From Candidatus Woesearchaeota archaeon (lineage in GTDB: Archaea; Nanobdellota; Nanobdellia; SCGC-AAA011-G17; ARS1403): a stretch of DNA of 37,955 nt. This document shows positions 23,804 through 32,622 of the stretch, piece by piece (position 1 is the first letter of the stretch; the number at the start of each line of letters is the position of its first letter). The stretch lies in the NCBI GenBank assembly GCA_016181275.1, contig JACOZQ010000026.1:1-37955 (forward strand), given 5' to 3'. A model generated the notes under the pieces. The model worked only from the letters and a program-made list of their open reading frames with translations, searched no databases and had not been told where the DNA came from. The translations under genes and the position numbers were made by a program.

Positions 23804-24355
23804 AAATAAGAATATTAACAACGAGAAGATTATCATCGAACCAAGATCTGCTATCGATGTTGTGATTGGAATTAGCAAATTATCTGGATCTTCTTTTTTT
23901 TTGTAAAAATATTTTCCAGCTGAAACAGAGATTATTGCTATCAAAGAGACTAAAAAGATTGTAGTGGTGGTTGTAATTATAAGAATTTTCAAATAAAAAA
24001 GAGGACTCAATTCAAATCCTTTGAGCAGAGCGATTATTGATGATAAAGTAGAGATATAAAATGAAGATATTAATGAAATCTTTAATGTCAGTAGATAATC
24101 TTTTTTTAATGCCTTATTCCATAAATTTTTCTTGCTGATCTTATTCTCATACAATAAAGTAGTGTATTTCGAAGCAAACACTGTACCAAAATTTCCTACC
24201 ATCCCGTTTAACGCCGGAAAGATTATAAGCAAGGGAAGAGCGAGAAATATTTTCTCCTCTACGGACTGCAATGCTATTCCCCCTAAAGCACTAATAATTG
24301 AAGCCAAGATTAATATTCCAAGACTTTCCTTGATTATTTTTGTTTCTAGATTCAT
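23798..24355 (-). CDS. MgtE/SLC41-like cation transporter half, second gene
   Basis: 185 residues with about five membrane helices. KEDPDNLLIPITTSIADLGS contains the DPDNxxxPxxTSxxD motif of the MgtE membrane domain, whose acidic residues line the Mg2+ pore. NGMVGNFGTVFASK corresponds to the N-terminal helix motif of the same fold. There are no cytosolic CBS domains. The ATG overlaps the stop of the upstream half (ATGA), so two similar halves are made together and probably form a heterodimeric transporter. Confidence 0.8.
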   Translation of the reverse strand: MNLETKIIKESLGILILASIISALGGIALQSVEEKIFLALPLLIIFPALNGMVGNFGTVFASKYTTLLYENKISKKNLWNKALKKDYLLTLKISLISSFYISTLSSIIALLKGFELSPLFYLKILIITTTTTIFLVSLIAIISVSAGKYFYKKKEDPDNLLIPITTSIADLGSMIIFSLLIFLFL

Positions 24356-24891
24356 GTCATCACCAGCATTGCAATTAATAGAGACAGTATGCTTTCTATA
24401 TCTCCTAAACTAGTTACGTAAGGTCCCATGACGTTGTCAGGATCGTGATGATTTTTATACAGCCATATTGCCAATTTTGTCGTAATGGGAAATAAAACTA
24501 TTGAAGAAATTATGGAAGCAACCACAGGTATAAGCATTATTGCAGGATAATTTTCATCGAATATAAAGAAGGTTAGCAAGTAGCTCATAACCCCCAATAT
24601 TAAGCTGATAAAAAAAATTAAAATAAAAGATGCTGCTTTATTTTCAGCTATTAATCTTGATTTTTTCCCTGGCTTTATCCTTCCGATGTGCAATTCTGTA
24701 CCGAGTCTTGCTGCCAATGTCCCTGCTATTGCTCCTTTGAGTTGCAAGAAACCCGGAAGCAAAATGAATAAACCTGGTATAAGGTATAGTTTATCTGTGA
24801 AAATAGCGAGCAAAGTTCCTGAGATAATTCCACCAGTGTTAGCAACTAATTCAGAAGATAAAATTTCTGAGAAATCTCTATCAAATTTCAT
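24352..24891 (-). CDS. MgtE/SLC41-like cation transporter half, first gene
   Basis: 179 residues with about five membrane helices. HHDPDNVMGPYVTSLGDIES matches the DPDNxxxPxxTSxxD motif, and LKGAIAGTLAARLGTELHIG the earlier conserved segment of MgtE-type domains. N-terminal residues FDRDFSEILSSELVANTGG are a short amphipathic helix before the membrane. A GTTTATATCC box about 24 bp upstream gives it a promoter. It overlaps the second half by four bases. Bacterial MgtE has one such domain as a homodimer with CBS regulation; here two diverged copies replace it. Confidence 0.8.
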   Translation of the reverse strand: MKFDRDFSEILSSELVANTGGIISGTLLAIFTDKLYLIPGLFILLPGFLQLKGAIAGTLAARLGTELHIGRIKPGKKSRLIAENKAASFILIFFISLILGVMSYLLTFFIFDENYPAIMLIPVVASIISSIVLFPITTKLAIWLYKNHHDPDNVMGPYVTSLGDIESILSLLIAMLVMT

Positions 24892-24933
24892 ATAGATAAA
24901 ATTATTCTTTCAGGATATAAACATTTTGGTAGC

Positions 24934-25659
24934 TCAAAAAGAATTATTTTTATTCCTATTTTTAAGAAGATAAAATATTATAGAGGTTATTAATGAAACT
25001 GCTCCGATATAAATTAATAAAGTATTGAGTTCGGACAAGGGAGATTTCAACCAATCATTTATAACATTGATTATATTCTGCTTGAATTCTATTGGAATTT
25101 CTTGAGATATATCTGCTGAAACTATGTTGAATGCTTGATCTACAATGCCTGGAAGCAATTTTGAAAACGAGCTGAATGCCAAAAAACCAAAGATTGCAGA
25201 AAAGAAAGCGTTGATTGAAATCTTAAATAATGCTGTATAAATTGACATTGTTCCTAGAAAATAAAATAATAAACTTAGGATAAAAACAACTATTATAGGA
25301 ATTGCCAGATTATTTAATATTGGCTCGTATTGTGCAATCTGTTTTTTAATTTCATCTGTTGCAGATGCTGCTGCCTGCTCTGGATTGTTTATCTGCTTGC
25401 AATTCTCTTGATTTTTATTTTGATCCTGCTTGCACGCTTCTCTTATTTCAGCTGCTGTCAATCCTGATTCTTTTGAAAGTTGCTCTAGAAGAATATCTGA
25501 TTCAAAAAAATTCTCTTTAAGTGAAGATTCTAGAGAGGGGAGATTCTCAATCAAATTTGCTCCAAAAACAGAAGCAAACAGCATGAAAAAAGCAAATGTA
25601 AATAACAAGCTCGCTAAAGCCCTACTTAGAAACTTTAGAATTTTTCCCGTTTTTATCAT
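24934..25659 (-). CDS. Membrane protein overlapping the topoisomerase gene
   Basis: 241 residues, not recognised. Hydrophobic segments lie at about 12-33, 117-137, 145-170 and 215-232. Between the first two is an 80-residue soluble loop with KESGLTAAEIREACKQ and two cysteines, probably extracytosolic. The N-terminus MIKTGKILKFLSRALASLLF is basic and could act as a signal anchor. Its first 38 bases overlap the 3' end of topA in another frame, so it is probably translated from the topA mRNA. Confidence 0.65.
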   Translation of the reverse strand: MIKTGKILKFLSRALASLLFTFAFFMLFASVFGANLIENLPSLESSLKENFFESDILLEQLSKESGLTAAEIREACKQDQNKNQENCKQINNPEQAAASATDEIKKQIAQYEPILNNLAIPIIVVFILSLLFYFLGTMSIYTALFKISINAFFSAIFGFLAFSSFSKLLPGIVDQAFNIVSADISQEIPIEFKQNIINVINDWLKSPLSELNTLLIYIGAVSLITSIIFYLLKNRNKNNSF

Positions 25660-27823
25660 TTTTATATATTGGCTCTATGTGCTTACATTTTGGATACTTA
25701 GGACAAGAGAAGAAGCTGCCATATAAACTTTTCCTAATTATCAATTCTGAATTGCAATTTGGACAAGTCCTTTTTTCTTTAGATACTGTTTCTGGAATTG
25801 TTTTTGTCTTGCAATCTATATTTAAACAAACTGATTGAGGTCTTGCTCCTTTTCTTATCATTAGAACTTCTGGGTAGCTGCATTCTTTGCAGATATTTTT
25901 TGTAGGCTTTACCAAAGCATTGCTTGGCAACGAGAAAGTTGTTGAGCACCCCTCTTTATACCTACTGCATGAAACAAACATTCCGAATCTTCCTTTTCTT
26001 ATATTCAATGTTCCTTTCTTGCATATCGGACAGGTTCCAACTTTAGATTCCTGCTCCCTTGTTTCTATTGTCGCTTCTGCCAGCTCCTTTCCTATTTCTA
26101 TTTCTTTTTCCTTGAAATGCCTCAAGATTTTTTTCAGATCTCTTTCAGCTCGCTTCAAAACCTGCTCCTTTGTTTCTTTTTTCTCGCGGATTTCCTCCAT
26201 ATCCTGCTCTAATTTGCGAGTCATCTCCTCATCAATAATTTCAGGACAATATTTCTTTAAAGTCTGAACTGTTTTTAAGCCGAGATTTGTGACTTGCAAT
26301 GAAGTATCCATGATATAATTTCTTTGGTATAATGAATCTATGATTGCTGCCCTCGTCGCTTTTGTCCCTAAATTTCTGCTCTCCAGTTCTTTTATTATTG
26401 AAGCTGGCGTGTATCTTTTTGGAGGCTGCGTTTCTTTATCAAGCAAATTAAGTTTCTTAATTTTAATAACCTCACCTTCATTCAAATTTGGAAGCTTCTG
26501 CTCGTTGAATTTTGCGTATTTTCCGTAAAACTTGTGCCAACCCGGCTCTAGAATTCTTGCTCCTCTTGCTATGAAAGGCTCTTTCTTTATATCGAGCTCA
26601 ACTGAGATTGATTCCCTCTTAGCTGGATCTGCAAACGTTGCTAATGTCCTGCGGACAATCAGATCATAAACTTTTCTCTCTCTTTCAGAAATCTTTTTTG
26701 GAATAATTCCTGTGGGCGCTATCGCTGGATGAGCTGGATCTGTTTTCTTTCCATTGTTCGGCTTCAATTCTTTCTTTGACAACAATTCATTGCAAAGAGC
26801 AGAATATTCTTCTTGAGCTGAAAGTTTTTGAATTACTAATCTTAAATTTATCTGAGCTGGAAATTGATTCGAGCTCGTTCTTGGGTATGAGATATATGCT
26901 TTTGTATACAAGCTCTGAGCTGTTGCAAGGGAATCCTTTGGAGAAATTTTGAATAATTTGTATGCTTCCAACTGCAACGAAGTAAGATCGAATGGATTTG
27001 GAGGAGCTTGATGCTGAACTCTCTTTGTTATCTTCTCTATTACTGCTGATTTTTCATTTTTTATTTTTTCAAATATTTTCTTGACTTCTTTCTCATCAGA
27101 GAATTTGTCTTTCTTGTGCTTTGAATAAATATCTCCTAATGCCTCTAGCTCCCAGAAAGGCTCTGGTTTGAATTTTTTTATTTCCAACTCTCTATCAGCT
27201 AAAATTTTCAATGTAGGACCTTGAACCCTCCCCGAAGATAAAATTTTAAAAGTGCTTGTTGCATTCTTTATAGACAAAGTCAAAGCTCTGCTTAGATTTA
27301 TTCCGAAAAGCCAGTCAATAATATGACGAGTTTCTCCTGATTCTATCAATGGAAAATCCAAATGTTTTGAAGCATTATCATATGAATCAATTAATTCTTC
27401 TTTTGTCAGCGTTGAGAATTTCATCCTGCGTCCATCTTTTTTGTTTGCAATGAATCTAAGAATATTATAACCAATCAAGCTTCCTTCCAGATCATAATCA
27501 CATGCAACAATGAAAGTATCGGCCCTTTCAGATAAGTTTGAAAGAACATCAACGTATTTCTTTGTAAAATCAGAAGCTTTATTTATTTCATAACTTGGCG
27601 CCCATTCTGTCTCAAAAACAGGATATGTCCAACCTTTCTTGTTTTTTTCGCGAAGATTAAATAGATGGCCGACAGCACAGCCGACGAAGATTTTTTTACC
27701 TTTATGGATGATTTCATAATAAGAAACTTTATTCTCACTTAATTTCTTAGGCTTTCCTTCAGACAATGCCTCGGCAATCTTTTGAGCTTGGCTTGGCTTC
27801 TCTGTTATGATCAATTCAACCAT
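25622..27823 (-). CDS. topA: DNA topoisomerase IA
   Basis: 733 residues. It relaxes negatively supercoiled DNA or resolves intermediates by cutting one strand. Toprim domain: LIITEKPSQA (Glu8) and ACDYDLEG (about 107-114). Active-site tyrosine Tyr313 lies in KAYISYPRTSSNQ. The SGRVQGPTLKIL motif (about 197-208) is also family-typical. The C-terminus has three zinc fingers: CPICKKG...CSRYKEGC, CKECSYPE...CLNIDC and CPNCNSE...CPKYPKC. There is no helicase domain, so it is not reverse gyrase, which fits a non-hyperthermophile. The stop lies 38 bp inside the next gene. Confidence 0.95.
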   Translation of the reverse strand: MVELIITEKPSQAQKIAEALSEGKPKKLSENKVSYYEIIHKGKKIFVGCAVGHLFNLREKNKKGWTYPVFETEWAPSYEINKASDFTKKYVDVLSNLSERADTFIVACDYDLEGSLIGYNILRFIANKKDGRRMKFSTLTKEELIDSYDNASKHLDFPLIESGETRHIIDWLFGINLSRALTLSIKNATSTFKILSSGRVQGPTLKILADRELEIKKFKPEPFWELEALGDIYSKHKKDKFSDEKEVKKIFEKIKNEKSAVIEKITKRVQHQAPPNPFDLTSLQLEAYKLFKISPKDSLATAQSLYTKAYISYPRTSSNQFPAQINLRLVIQKLSAQEEYSALCNELLSKKELKPNNGKKTDPAHPAIAPTGIIPKKISERERKVYDLIVRRTLATFADPAKRESISVELDIKKEPFIARGARILEPGWHKFYGKYAKFNEQKLPNLNEGEVIKIKKLNLLDKETQPPKRYTPASIIKELESRNLGTKATRAAIIDSLYQRNYIMDTSLQVTNLGLKTVQTLKKYCPEIIDEEMTRKLEQDMEEIREKKETKEQVLKRAERDLKKILRHFKEKEIEIGKELAEATIETREQESKVGTCPICKKGTLNIRKGRFGMFVSCSRYKEGCSTTFSLPSNALVKPTKNICKECSYPEVLMIRKGARPQSVCLNIDCKTKTIPETVSKEKRTCPNCNSELIIRKSLYGSFFSCPKYPKCKHIEPIYKNDKNGKNSKVSK

Positions 27824-27890
27824 TATTGTTCTCCAAAATCTATATTATTCTAAAATAAACCTTTTTAAACTTAATTAGTATTACATTTGT

Positions 27891-28688
27891 ATGCATCGCA
27901 GGGAATTTTTAAAAAGTGCTCGCGCCGGCCTAGTAGGATTATTATTGCCTGAAATTGCTTTCTCTGATGATAAAGTTACTGCCGGAAATCTATACTTGCT
28001 AAATTTATCAAAAGAAGTTAATCATAAACCGATTATTAAATCATTCGGTAGATCAATAAATTTGTATAGGAATATTAATATTGGTTTTGATGAAATCAAT
28101 ATTGTTAATTCTCCTCCTGAATGAAGGGGATTGGATTTATGTGTAATTTTTTATGATAATGAATATCAGATGAAACAACCACAAAATATGAGGATGGGGG
28201 GGGAATTCGGTCCAGATCCAGAAATGTTAAGACTCGAAACAAAAATTGATTATGATGATCTGACGATCCGGTCAAATTGTTGCTCTATTTATCCAAACGT
28301 ATTAATTTCACGAGGATATCGTAGAAATTTTATTACTGTTTCTTCTCGATTAATCGCTCATGAATTAGGACATGCTTTTGCACAACCACATATCTATGAT
28401 AATAATAAGTTTGAAGTTAATAATTCTTCTTTCTATATTATGGTTGGAAGATACATTAAAGGCGACTTTTTTCATGGAATAAATAAGAGAGGTGGAAAGA
28501 TACAAAGAAGAAATACATATAAAAAAAATCAAATAGATATGCTTGGAATACCGGATTTTATAAATGCTGTAAAGGAAAAAGAATACGATTTAAACTTTGC
28601 AAATCAGATTAGGAATCTTCAATGGCAAAATGATATTTTCCTGTGTGATCTCACAACTCGAGAATCTTCCCCTTCCTACCAACATTAA
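27891..28688 (+). pseudogene. Tat-exported zincin metalloprotease gene interrupted by an in-frame TGA
   Basis: Two open stretches in one frame (27891-28124 and onward to 28688) are separated only by TGA at 28122-28124 (CCTGAATGAAGGGGA). Together they would give about 265 residues. The N-terminus MHRREFLKSARAGLVGLLLP is a twin-arginine (Tat) signal. The second part has HELGHAFAQPH, the HExxHxxGxxH-like zinc site of metzincin-type proteases with three histidines. TGA serves as a normal stop elsewhere in this window and Trp is encoded by TGG, so readthrough is unlikely. A recent nonsense mutation or a sequencing error is more probable. A translation restart at TTG 28131 would give a form without export signal. 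The 3' end overlaps the convergent phosphoesterase gene by 38 bp. Confidence 0.7.
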
Positions 28689-29253
28689 TGACGCGAGTTT
28701 TTCCAATTAATTCTTCTATGCCTTCTGCTTCGTGGACATGGCCGCATAATGCCAAGTCTGGCTGGAACTTTTCTATTGCATATCTAACTGCATCACTACC
28801 CGGGAAAAAATGAGTGAACTTTTCTATCAGGCTGCCGGATGGATGGACGTGTGTAACCATTATTTTTTTCCGTTTGTCCTCTATGGACTTATGGCCTTTC
28901 TCTAAAAAATTAAATATTTCTTCTTCTGATAATTGGAATAAGCCAATGTTTGCAGAGCCACATCCGAACATTCCAACCCGGTCTAAGTAGTAAGAATAGC
29001 CGTGCAAATTTACTAGCTTGTAACGTTCTGTTAGAAAATTTATAGTTGAAGTCGGCTCATGATTTCCGGGAATAATCCCAACTTTCAATCCTTTCTCCTT
29101 GAACGGGCCAATTATCCCTTCTGTCCTCGAATCATTAAGAGTCAAATCGCCACATAATAGAACAAAATCAACATTGGCTTTTTTAGCTTCCTCTGCTTTT
29201 GCTCTTACTAGGTTTATATCTCCGTGGATATCTGACAAAGCCATTATTTTCAT
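28651..29253 (-). CDS. Metallophosphoesterase
   Basis: 200 residues. Calcineurin-like metal site: DIHGD (residues 8-12), LLCGDLT, IPGNHEPT, THVHPSG and CGHVHEAEG, in the normal order. This is the family of small archaeal phosphoesterases of uncertain substrate (phosphodiesters or nucleotides) acting in the cytosol. It follows the acidic zinc protein gene by six bases and seryl-tRNA synthetase a little further up, so the three may form one operon. No unusual residue is missing. Confidence 0.88.
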   Translation of the reverse strand: MKIMALSDIHGDINLVRAKAEEAKKANVDFVLLCGDLTLNDSRTEGIIGPFKEKGLKVGIIPGNHEPTSTINFLTERYKLVNLHGYSYYLDRVGMFGCGSANIGLFQLSEEEIFNFLEKGHKSIEDKRKKIMVTHVHPSGSLIEKFTHFFPGSDAVRYAIEKFQPDLALCGHVHEAEGIEELIGKTRVINVGRKGKILEL

Positions 29254-29259
29254 ATAAAA

Positions 29260-29547
29260 TTATCTTTTTTTCGGCTTTTTAAAAGTTTCCGCACATCTTT
29301 CTGAACAAAACCTGAACTCATCTCCGTCAATTTCCTCTTCAATAAAATCCTCTTCTAACAACATCTTGCATTTAGCACATCTCGTTGCTCGATTTTGCTC
29401 TTCGTACCCTTCCATGAACCCTTCTTCTTCATTAGTGATCATGTCATCTTCTTCAGCGACTTCTCTTCCCTCTTCTGTGTAAATATCCTCCTCTCTGTCG
29501 CCGGATTCAATTTCCCTTTCAACTTGATCTTTTGATTTTCTTGCCAT
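29260..29547 (-). CDS. Acidic protein with a treble-clef zinc finger
   Basis: 95 residues. The first 55 are almost entirely charged and acidic (REIESGDREEDIYTEEG). The C-terminus has TRCAKCKMLLEE then FRFCSERCAETF, a CxxC...CxxxC finger like TRASH-type metal-binding domains, and a basic end KKPKKR. Probably a nucleic-acid or metal-binding adaptor; no function can be assigned. It lies between seryl-tRNA synthetase (24 bp) and the phosphoesterase gene. Confidence 0.7.
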   Translation of the reverse strand: MARKSKDQVEREIESGDREEDIYTEEGREVAEEDDMITNEEEGFMEGYEEQNRATRCAKCKMLLEEDFIEEEIDGDEFRFCSERCAETFKKPKKR

Positions 29548-29571
29548 ATTAATAAAGTTTTAAAACTGCAA

Positions 29572-30855
29572 TCATTTTTTATTCTTTTCTATTTTTTTAA
29601 AGCCCAAATACTTTTGCAAAACAGCCGGAACTTTTATTTCTCCATTCTTTGTCTGATAATTTTCCATGATTGCAACTAAAGCCCTAGAGGTAGCGATTGC
29701 AGTATTATTCAAAGTATGAATTACTTCCTTATTTCCCTTCTTGTCTGATAATTTTATGTTTAAATCGCGAGCTTGAAAATCAGTGCAGTTGCTTAACGAG
29801 GTTACCTCTTCATACTGCTTTGTAGTCGGCCTGTAGACTTCTATGTCTTCTGACTTTGCCTTCCAGTTTCCTAAATCCCCAGAGCAGGATTCTATAATTC
29901 TATAGGGTAATTTTAATTTCTGGAATATCTGCTCTGTATTTTTCCTGAGCTCTTCATACATCTTCCACGAATCCTTTGGACTGCAGAAAATGAACTGCTC
30001 AACTTTGTTGAACTGATGTGTCCTCCACAAGCCTTTTTCATTTATTCCGTGGCTTCCAATTTCTTTCCTGAAGCACATCGAGTAAGAGAAATATTTTTTG
30101 GGAAGATTATCTTCTAAAAAATTTTTATTTGAATGCATCCCTAATAAAGAATGTTCTGCCGTAGGTATCATGTATAATTCCTCTGATTCAATCTTGTAAA
30201 GAGCTTTTTCAAATGCCTCTAAATCTCCGGCAGCGGCAGCAACCTTTTTGCTGATCATCAAGGGGGTTTCAATGTACTCATATTTTTTCGAGCTCATGAA
30301 ATCAATCACGAATCTTATCAATGCATTGTTGAGCAGAGCTAACTTACCTTTCATGTAATAAAATCCATTTCCGGAGATTTCTGCTGAAGAATCAAAATCC
30401 AAAACATCTAGCTGCTCGCCGAGCTCAGCATGATTCTTGATTTGAAAATTAAACTTCGGAATTTTTCCAAATTTTTTAATGACTTTATTTTGAGTATGAT
30501 CTTTTCCTTTCGGAACTGAAGAATGCATTAGATTTGGAATCTGCAAAATCTGCGAGCTCATCTCCAATTCGAGTTCGTGCTTCTTGTCTTCAAGATCTTT
30601 TATTTTCCCGGGAATTCCTTTTACTTCTTTTATAACTTGGGAGGCATCAACTTTTCTTTTTACTAAAGAGTTTATTTCCAATGACAATTTATTTCTTCTA
30701 TGGCGTAGCTCTTCAGCTTCTTTTTTTAACTTCAATATTCTCGAGTAATCTTCTACAATTTTATCAACAAGAATTAGTTTGTTATCTTGATATTTTTTCT
30801 TGATATTTTCCTTGACTAATTTTGGATTTTCCTTTATAAATCGAATATCTAGCAT
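29572..30855 (-). CDS. serS: Seryl-tRNA synthetase
   Basis: 427 residues, the standard length. It charges tRNA-Ser. The N-terminus MLDIRFIKENPKLVKENI and a long antiparallel coiled coil (about 30-105) form the arm that grips the tRNA extra arm. Class II motifs: motif 2 FRKEIGSHG and GLWRTHQFNKVEQF, then the serine pocket ESCSGDLGNWKAKSEDIEVY, and motif 3 LNNTAIATSRALVAIMENYQ. It is the common type, not the rare methanogen form. A TTTAAAAC-type box upstream of ATG 30855 supports the start. Confidence 0.96.
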   Translation of the reverse strand: MLDIRFIKENPKLVKENIKKKYQDNKLILVDKIVEDYSRILKLKKEAEELRHRRNKLSLEINSLVKRKVDASQVIKEVKGIPGKIKDLEDKKHELELEMSSQILQIPNLMHSSVPKGKDHTQNKVIKKFGKIPKFNFQIKNHAELGEQLDVLDFDSSAEISGNGFYYMKGKLALLNNALIRFVIDFMSSKKYEYIETPLMISKKVAAAAGDLEAFEKALYKIESEELYMIPTAEHSLLGMHSNKNFLEDNLPKKYFSYSMCFRKEIGSHGINEKGLWRTHQFNKVEQFIFCSPKDSWKMYEELRKNTEQIFQKLKLPYRIIESCSGDLGNWKAKSEDIEVYRPTTKQYEEVTSLSNCTDFQARDLNIKLSDKKGNKEVIHTLNNTAIATSRALVAIMENYQTKNGEIKVPAVLQKYLGFKKIEKNKK

Positions 30856-31016
30856 GAGATAGCTAATTAAAAGGTTAATTTAAAACTTATGGTTAAGCTT
30901 ATAAATTTTTAGAAACACTATTTTAGAATAAAGGGGTTGAGAAAGTTAAAATTTGAACGATAAGTATTTAAATATATATTAAAAAATAACTATTGGAGAG
31001 GTGAATAGGAGGGAGA

Positions 31017-31292
31017 ATGTCCAAACTAAAAAAGGATATATTTGAGGTGTTTTTCAGGAGAAAGCCGGCCATGATATTGGTTGCGCTGAAAAAGAATTTA
31101 AGGAATAGATATGGAAGTATATTAGCAAAAGAAGTTGACTGCACTTATTCTCATACTGTCAAGATTTTGCAGGAGATGGAGAAAGCCGGATTGGTGGGAT
31201 TTGAAAAACAAGGCAGAATAAAAGTAATACAATTAACAGATACTGGAACCAAGATCGCGGACCATATAGGAAGGATAAAAGACCTTCTTTAA
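31017..31292 (+). CDS. Winged-helix transcription regulator
   Basis: 91 residues. A MarR/ArsR-like winged helix: RKPAMILVALKKN, SILAKEVDCTYSHTVKILQEM as helix-turn-helix, then GLVGFEKQGRIKVIQLTDTG as wing, and a final helix. No metal-binding cysteines and no effector domain, so it is probably a simple dimeric repressor. GGAGGG right before the ATG is the ribosome binding site, and a GTATTTAAATATATATT promoter lies at about 30964-30980. A 44-residue gene follows 17 bases later. Confidence 0.8.
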   Translation: MSKLKKDIFEVFFRRKPAMILVALKKNLRNRYGSILAKEVDCTYSHTVKILQEMEKAGLVGFEKQGRIKVIQLTDTGTKIADHIGRIKDLL

Positions 31293-31309
31293 TTTTTTAT
31301 TTTGCTGAA

Positions 31310-31444
31310 ATGAAAGAGAATTTAGAATTAATGAAAGAATGTATTGAGGAAGCTAAAAAGATTTTAAATGAAAAAAGATTAGATTATACTCATTCAGATG
31401 TGATACAAGTTGCAATTGCTTTGTTTCATAAAATTGAGAAATAA
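31310..31444 (+). CDS. Small helical protein after the winged-helix gene
   Basis: 44 residues starting MKENLELMKECIEEAKKIL, then DYTHSDVIQVAIALFHKIEK. Two amphipathic helices and no cysteine pair or membrane segment. The regular hydrophobic spacing and the closeness to the upstream regulator gene suggest a real partner or dimerisation module, but no family name is possible. Confidence 0.55.
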   Translation: MKENLELMKECIEEAKKILNEKRLDYTHSDVIQVAIALFHKIEK

Positions 31445-31453
31445 AAAATAATC

Positions 31454-31690
31454 TTATTGACTTTCTAACCATTCAACAATATCATCGTCCTGATCTTTAG
31501 CTCCAATCACATCGAGCAGAACTGGAACAGAATCCTGACCTGAAATTTCTTTCAACAATTTTCTTTCTGATTTTTGAGCTGGAACTTCTATTTTTTTGTA
31601 TTTTAATCCTGCTTTATCGAGCTCTTTTTCAGCTCGCTTGCAGTAAGGACAACCTTCCAACCTAAATAAAACTAATCTCTTTTCTGACAT
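31454..31690 (-). CDS. Glutaredoxin-like thiol-disulfide protein
   Basis: 78 residues. LVLFRLEGCPYCKRAEKELDKAG carries the CPYC active site after a beta strand (LVLFRLEG, CPYCKRAEKEL); QDSVPVLLD is the cis-proline strand that positions it; the end DDDIVEWLESQ matches glutaredoxin helix 3. It reduces disulfides in the cytosol. The gene lies 20 bases after a 30-residue cysteine-rich gene on the same strand, which may be its partner. Confidence 0.88.
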   Translation of the reverse strand: MSEKRLVLFRLEGCPYCKRAEKELDKAGLKYKKIEVPAQKSERKLLKEISGQDSVPVLLDVIGAKDQDDDIVEWLESQ

Positions 31691-31710
31691 TTTTCAGATT
31701 TTCCCGAAAT

Positions 31711-31803
31711 TTATTTTCCAGTTACCGAAATCATATCTTCATCGCAACAAGTCTTTTGCATCGACGAAGTTGACCCGCAGTATTTGCAAAGGTATATCAC
31801 CAT
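31711..31803 (-). CDS. 30-residue cysteine-rich mini-protein
   Basis: Starts MVIYLCKYCGSTSSMQ and continues KTCCDEDMISV. CxxC plus CC make a compact zinc knuckle. It directly precedes the glutaredoxin gene. Such small zinc proteins are common in this lineage, but the short length keeps the call tentative. Confidence 0.5.
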   Translation of the reverse strand: MVIYLCKYCGSTSSMQKTCCDEDMISVTGK

Positions 31804-31885
31804 CTTTTATTTTTGAGATATATAACTTCTATATAAAGCTTGTTAGAAAAAAATTAAACAATTAAAATAAAAAAGAAAGGAGAGA

Positions 31886-32023
31886 TTATCTTCTCCTTTT
31901 TGATGCTTTCTTTTTTCTTCCGCCTCTAGCCATCTTGGCCTCGCAAACGTTGCCTTTTCCATCGACATAATATAAATATCCGGACTTTCTTTTGACAACA
32001 TTCTTTGCAATTACTTTGCCCAT
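31886..32023 (-). CDS. 45-residue very basic conserved-looking protein
   Basis: Starts MGKVIAKNVVKRKSGYLYYV, continues DGKGNVCEAKMARGG and ends with lysine/arginine (KKKASKRRR). The first half looks like a small beta sheet (GYLYYVDGKGNVCEAKM) and the tail would bind nucleic acid. GAGGTGA lies seven bases before the ATG, a strong ribosome binding site. Function unknown, possibly RNA, ribosome or chromatin associated. Confidence 0.7.
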   Translation of the reverse strand: MGKVIAKNVVKRKSGYLYYVDGKGNVCEAKMARGGRKKKASKRRR

Positions 32024-32127
32024 TTTATTCACCTCTCTTTCCCAGATTACTATCTGGATTAAAAGTGCAATGCTTCCAAAGTATATAAAATTATCGTCGA
32101 AAGTTAATAATTAGCCGACGGAGAAAA

Positions 32128-32622
32128 TTAATAAAAAGGAAAATTATCTCTTTTAAACATGCTCATCACTTTTTCAATACCTTCGATAAAAATCGGCATT
32201 GTGCCTTGATACAAGTGCGCTTCCGGAGCAAATCTTTCTAAAGCAATTATAGAGTTCATTAAGTACCCTCTTAGCGGATTACGAATCCCCGCTTTCTCTC
32301 TCTTTTCTCCTAAAAGACAAATTGGATTTGAAACTATCATATAGTCAGCTATTTGAAAAAGACCATCTAATGACGAAGATAAATGAACTAAGGGATTGAC
32401 TTTTTTATCTTCAGTTATTGATTTTAGAAATAATTCTGGATTTCCAACATCTCCTGGAGACACTTCCCCTTGTGAGCTTAAAACTTCTTCAAGATCGCTC
32501 AAATTTACTCTAGAAAAATTATCTATTGAATAATATAATAAATCATAAACTTTTGCAAAGATTTCACGTGCTTCTGGGTGATCTTGCAGTAACCTTTTTC
32601 CGACACTAATCTCATCAAGCAA
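32128..32622 (-). CDS. Unrecognised protein with damaged 5' end
   Basis: 164 residues from TTG 32622, helical and charged (LLQDHPEAREIFAKVYDLL, LSDLEEVLSSQGEVSPGD). The same frame stays open and protein-like upstream to about 32745 (ARRRNYQGICTDYSDYISAL, then GYFRPLSRKIAPSGLALKF) but has no ATG, GTG or TTG there. An ATG at 32747, exactly 26 bases after a TATA box (32769-32777), begins in the neighbouring frame and stops after 17 codons. A single lost base just after that ATG would explain everything, giving a protein of about 206 residues. So this is a frameshifted gene or a sequence error. Confidence 0.55.
   Translation of the reverse strand: MLDEISVGKRLLQDHPEAREIFAKVYDLLYYSIDNFSRVNLSDLEEVLSSQGEVSPGDVGNPELFLKSITEDKKVNPLVHLSSSLDGLFQIADYMIVSNPICLLGEKREKAGIRNPLRGYLMNSIIALERFAPEAHLYQGTMPIFIEGIEKVMSMFKRDNFPFY

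Noticed and set aside
28122-28124. Readthrough or recoding of TGA (tryptophan or selenocysteine) in the zincin gene
   Set aside because: TGA ends several good genes in this window and TGG is used for Trp throughout; no structured element typical of selenocysteine insertion was seen nearby. A mutation or base error is simpler.
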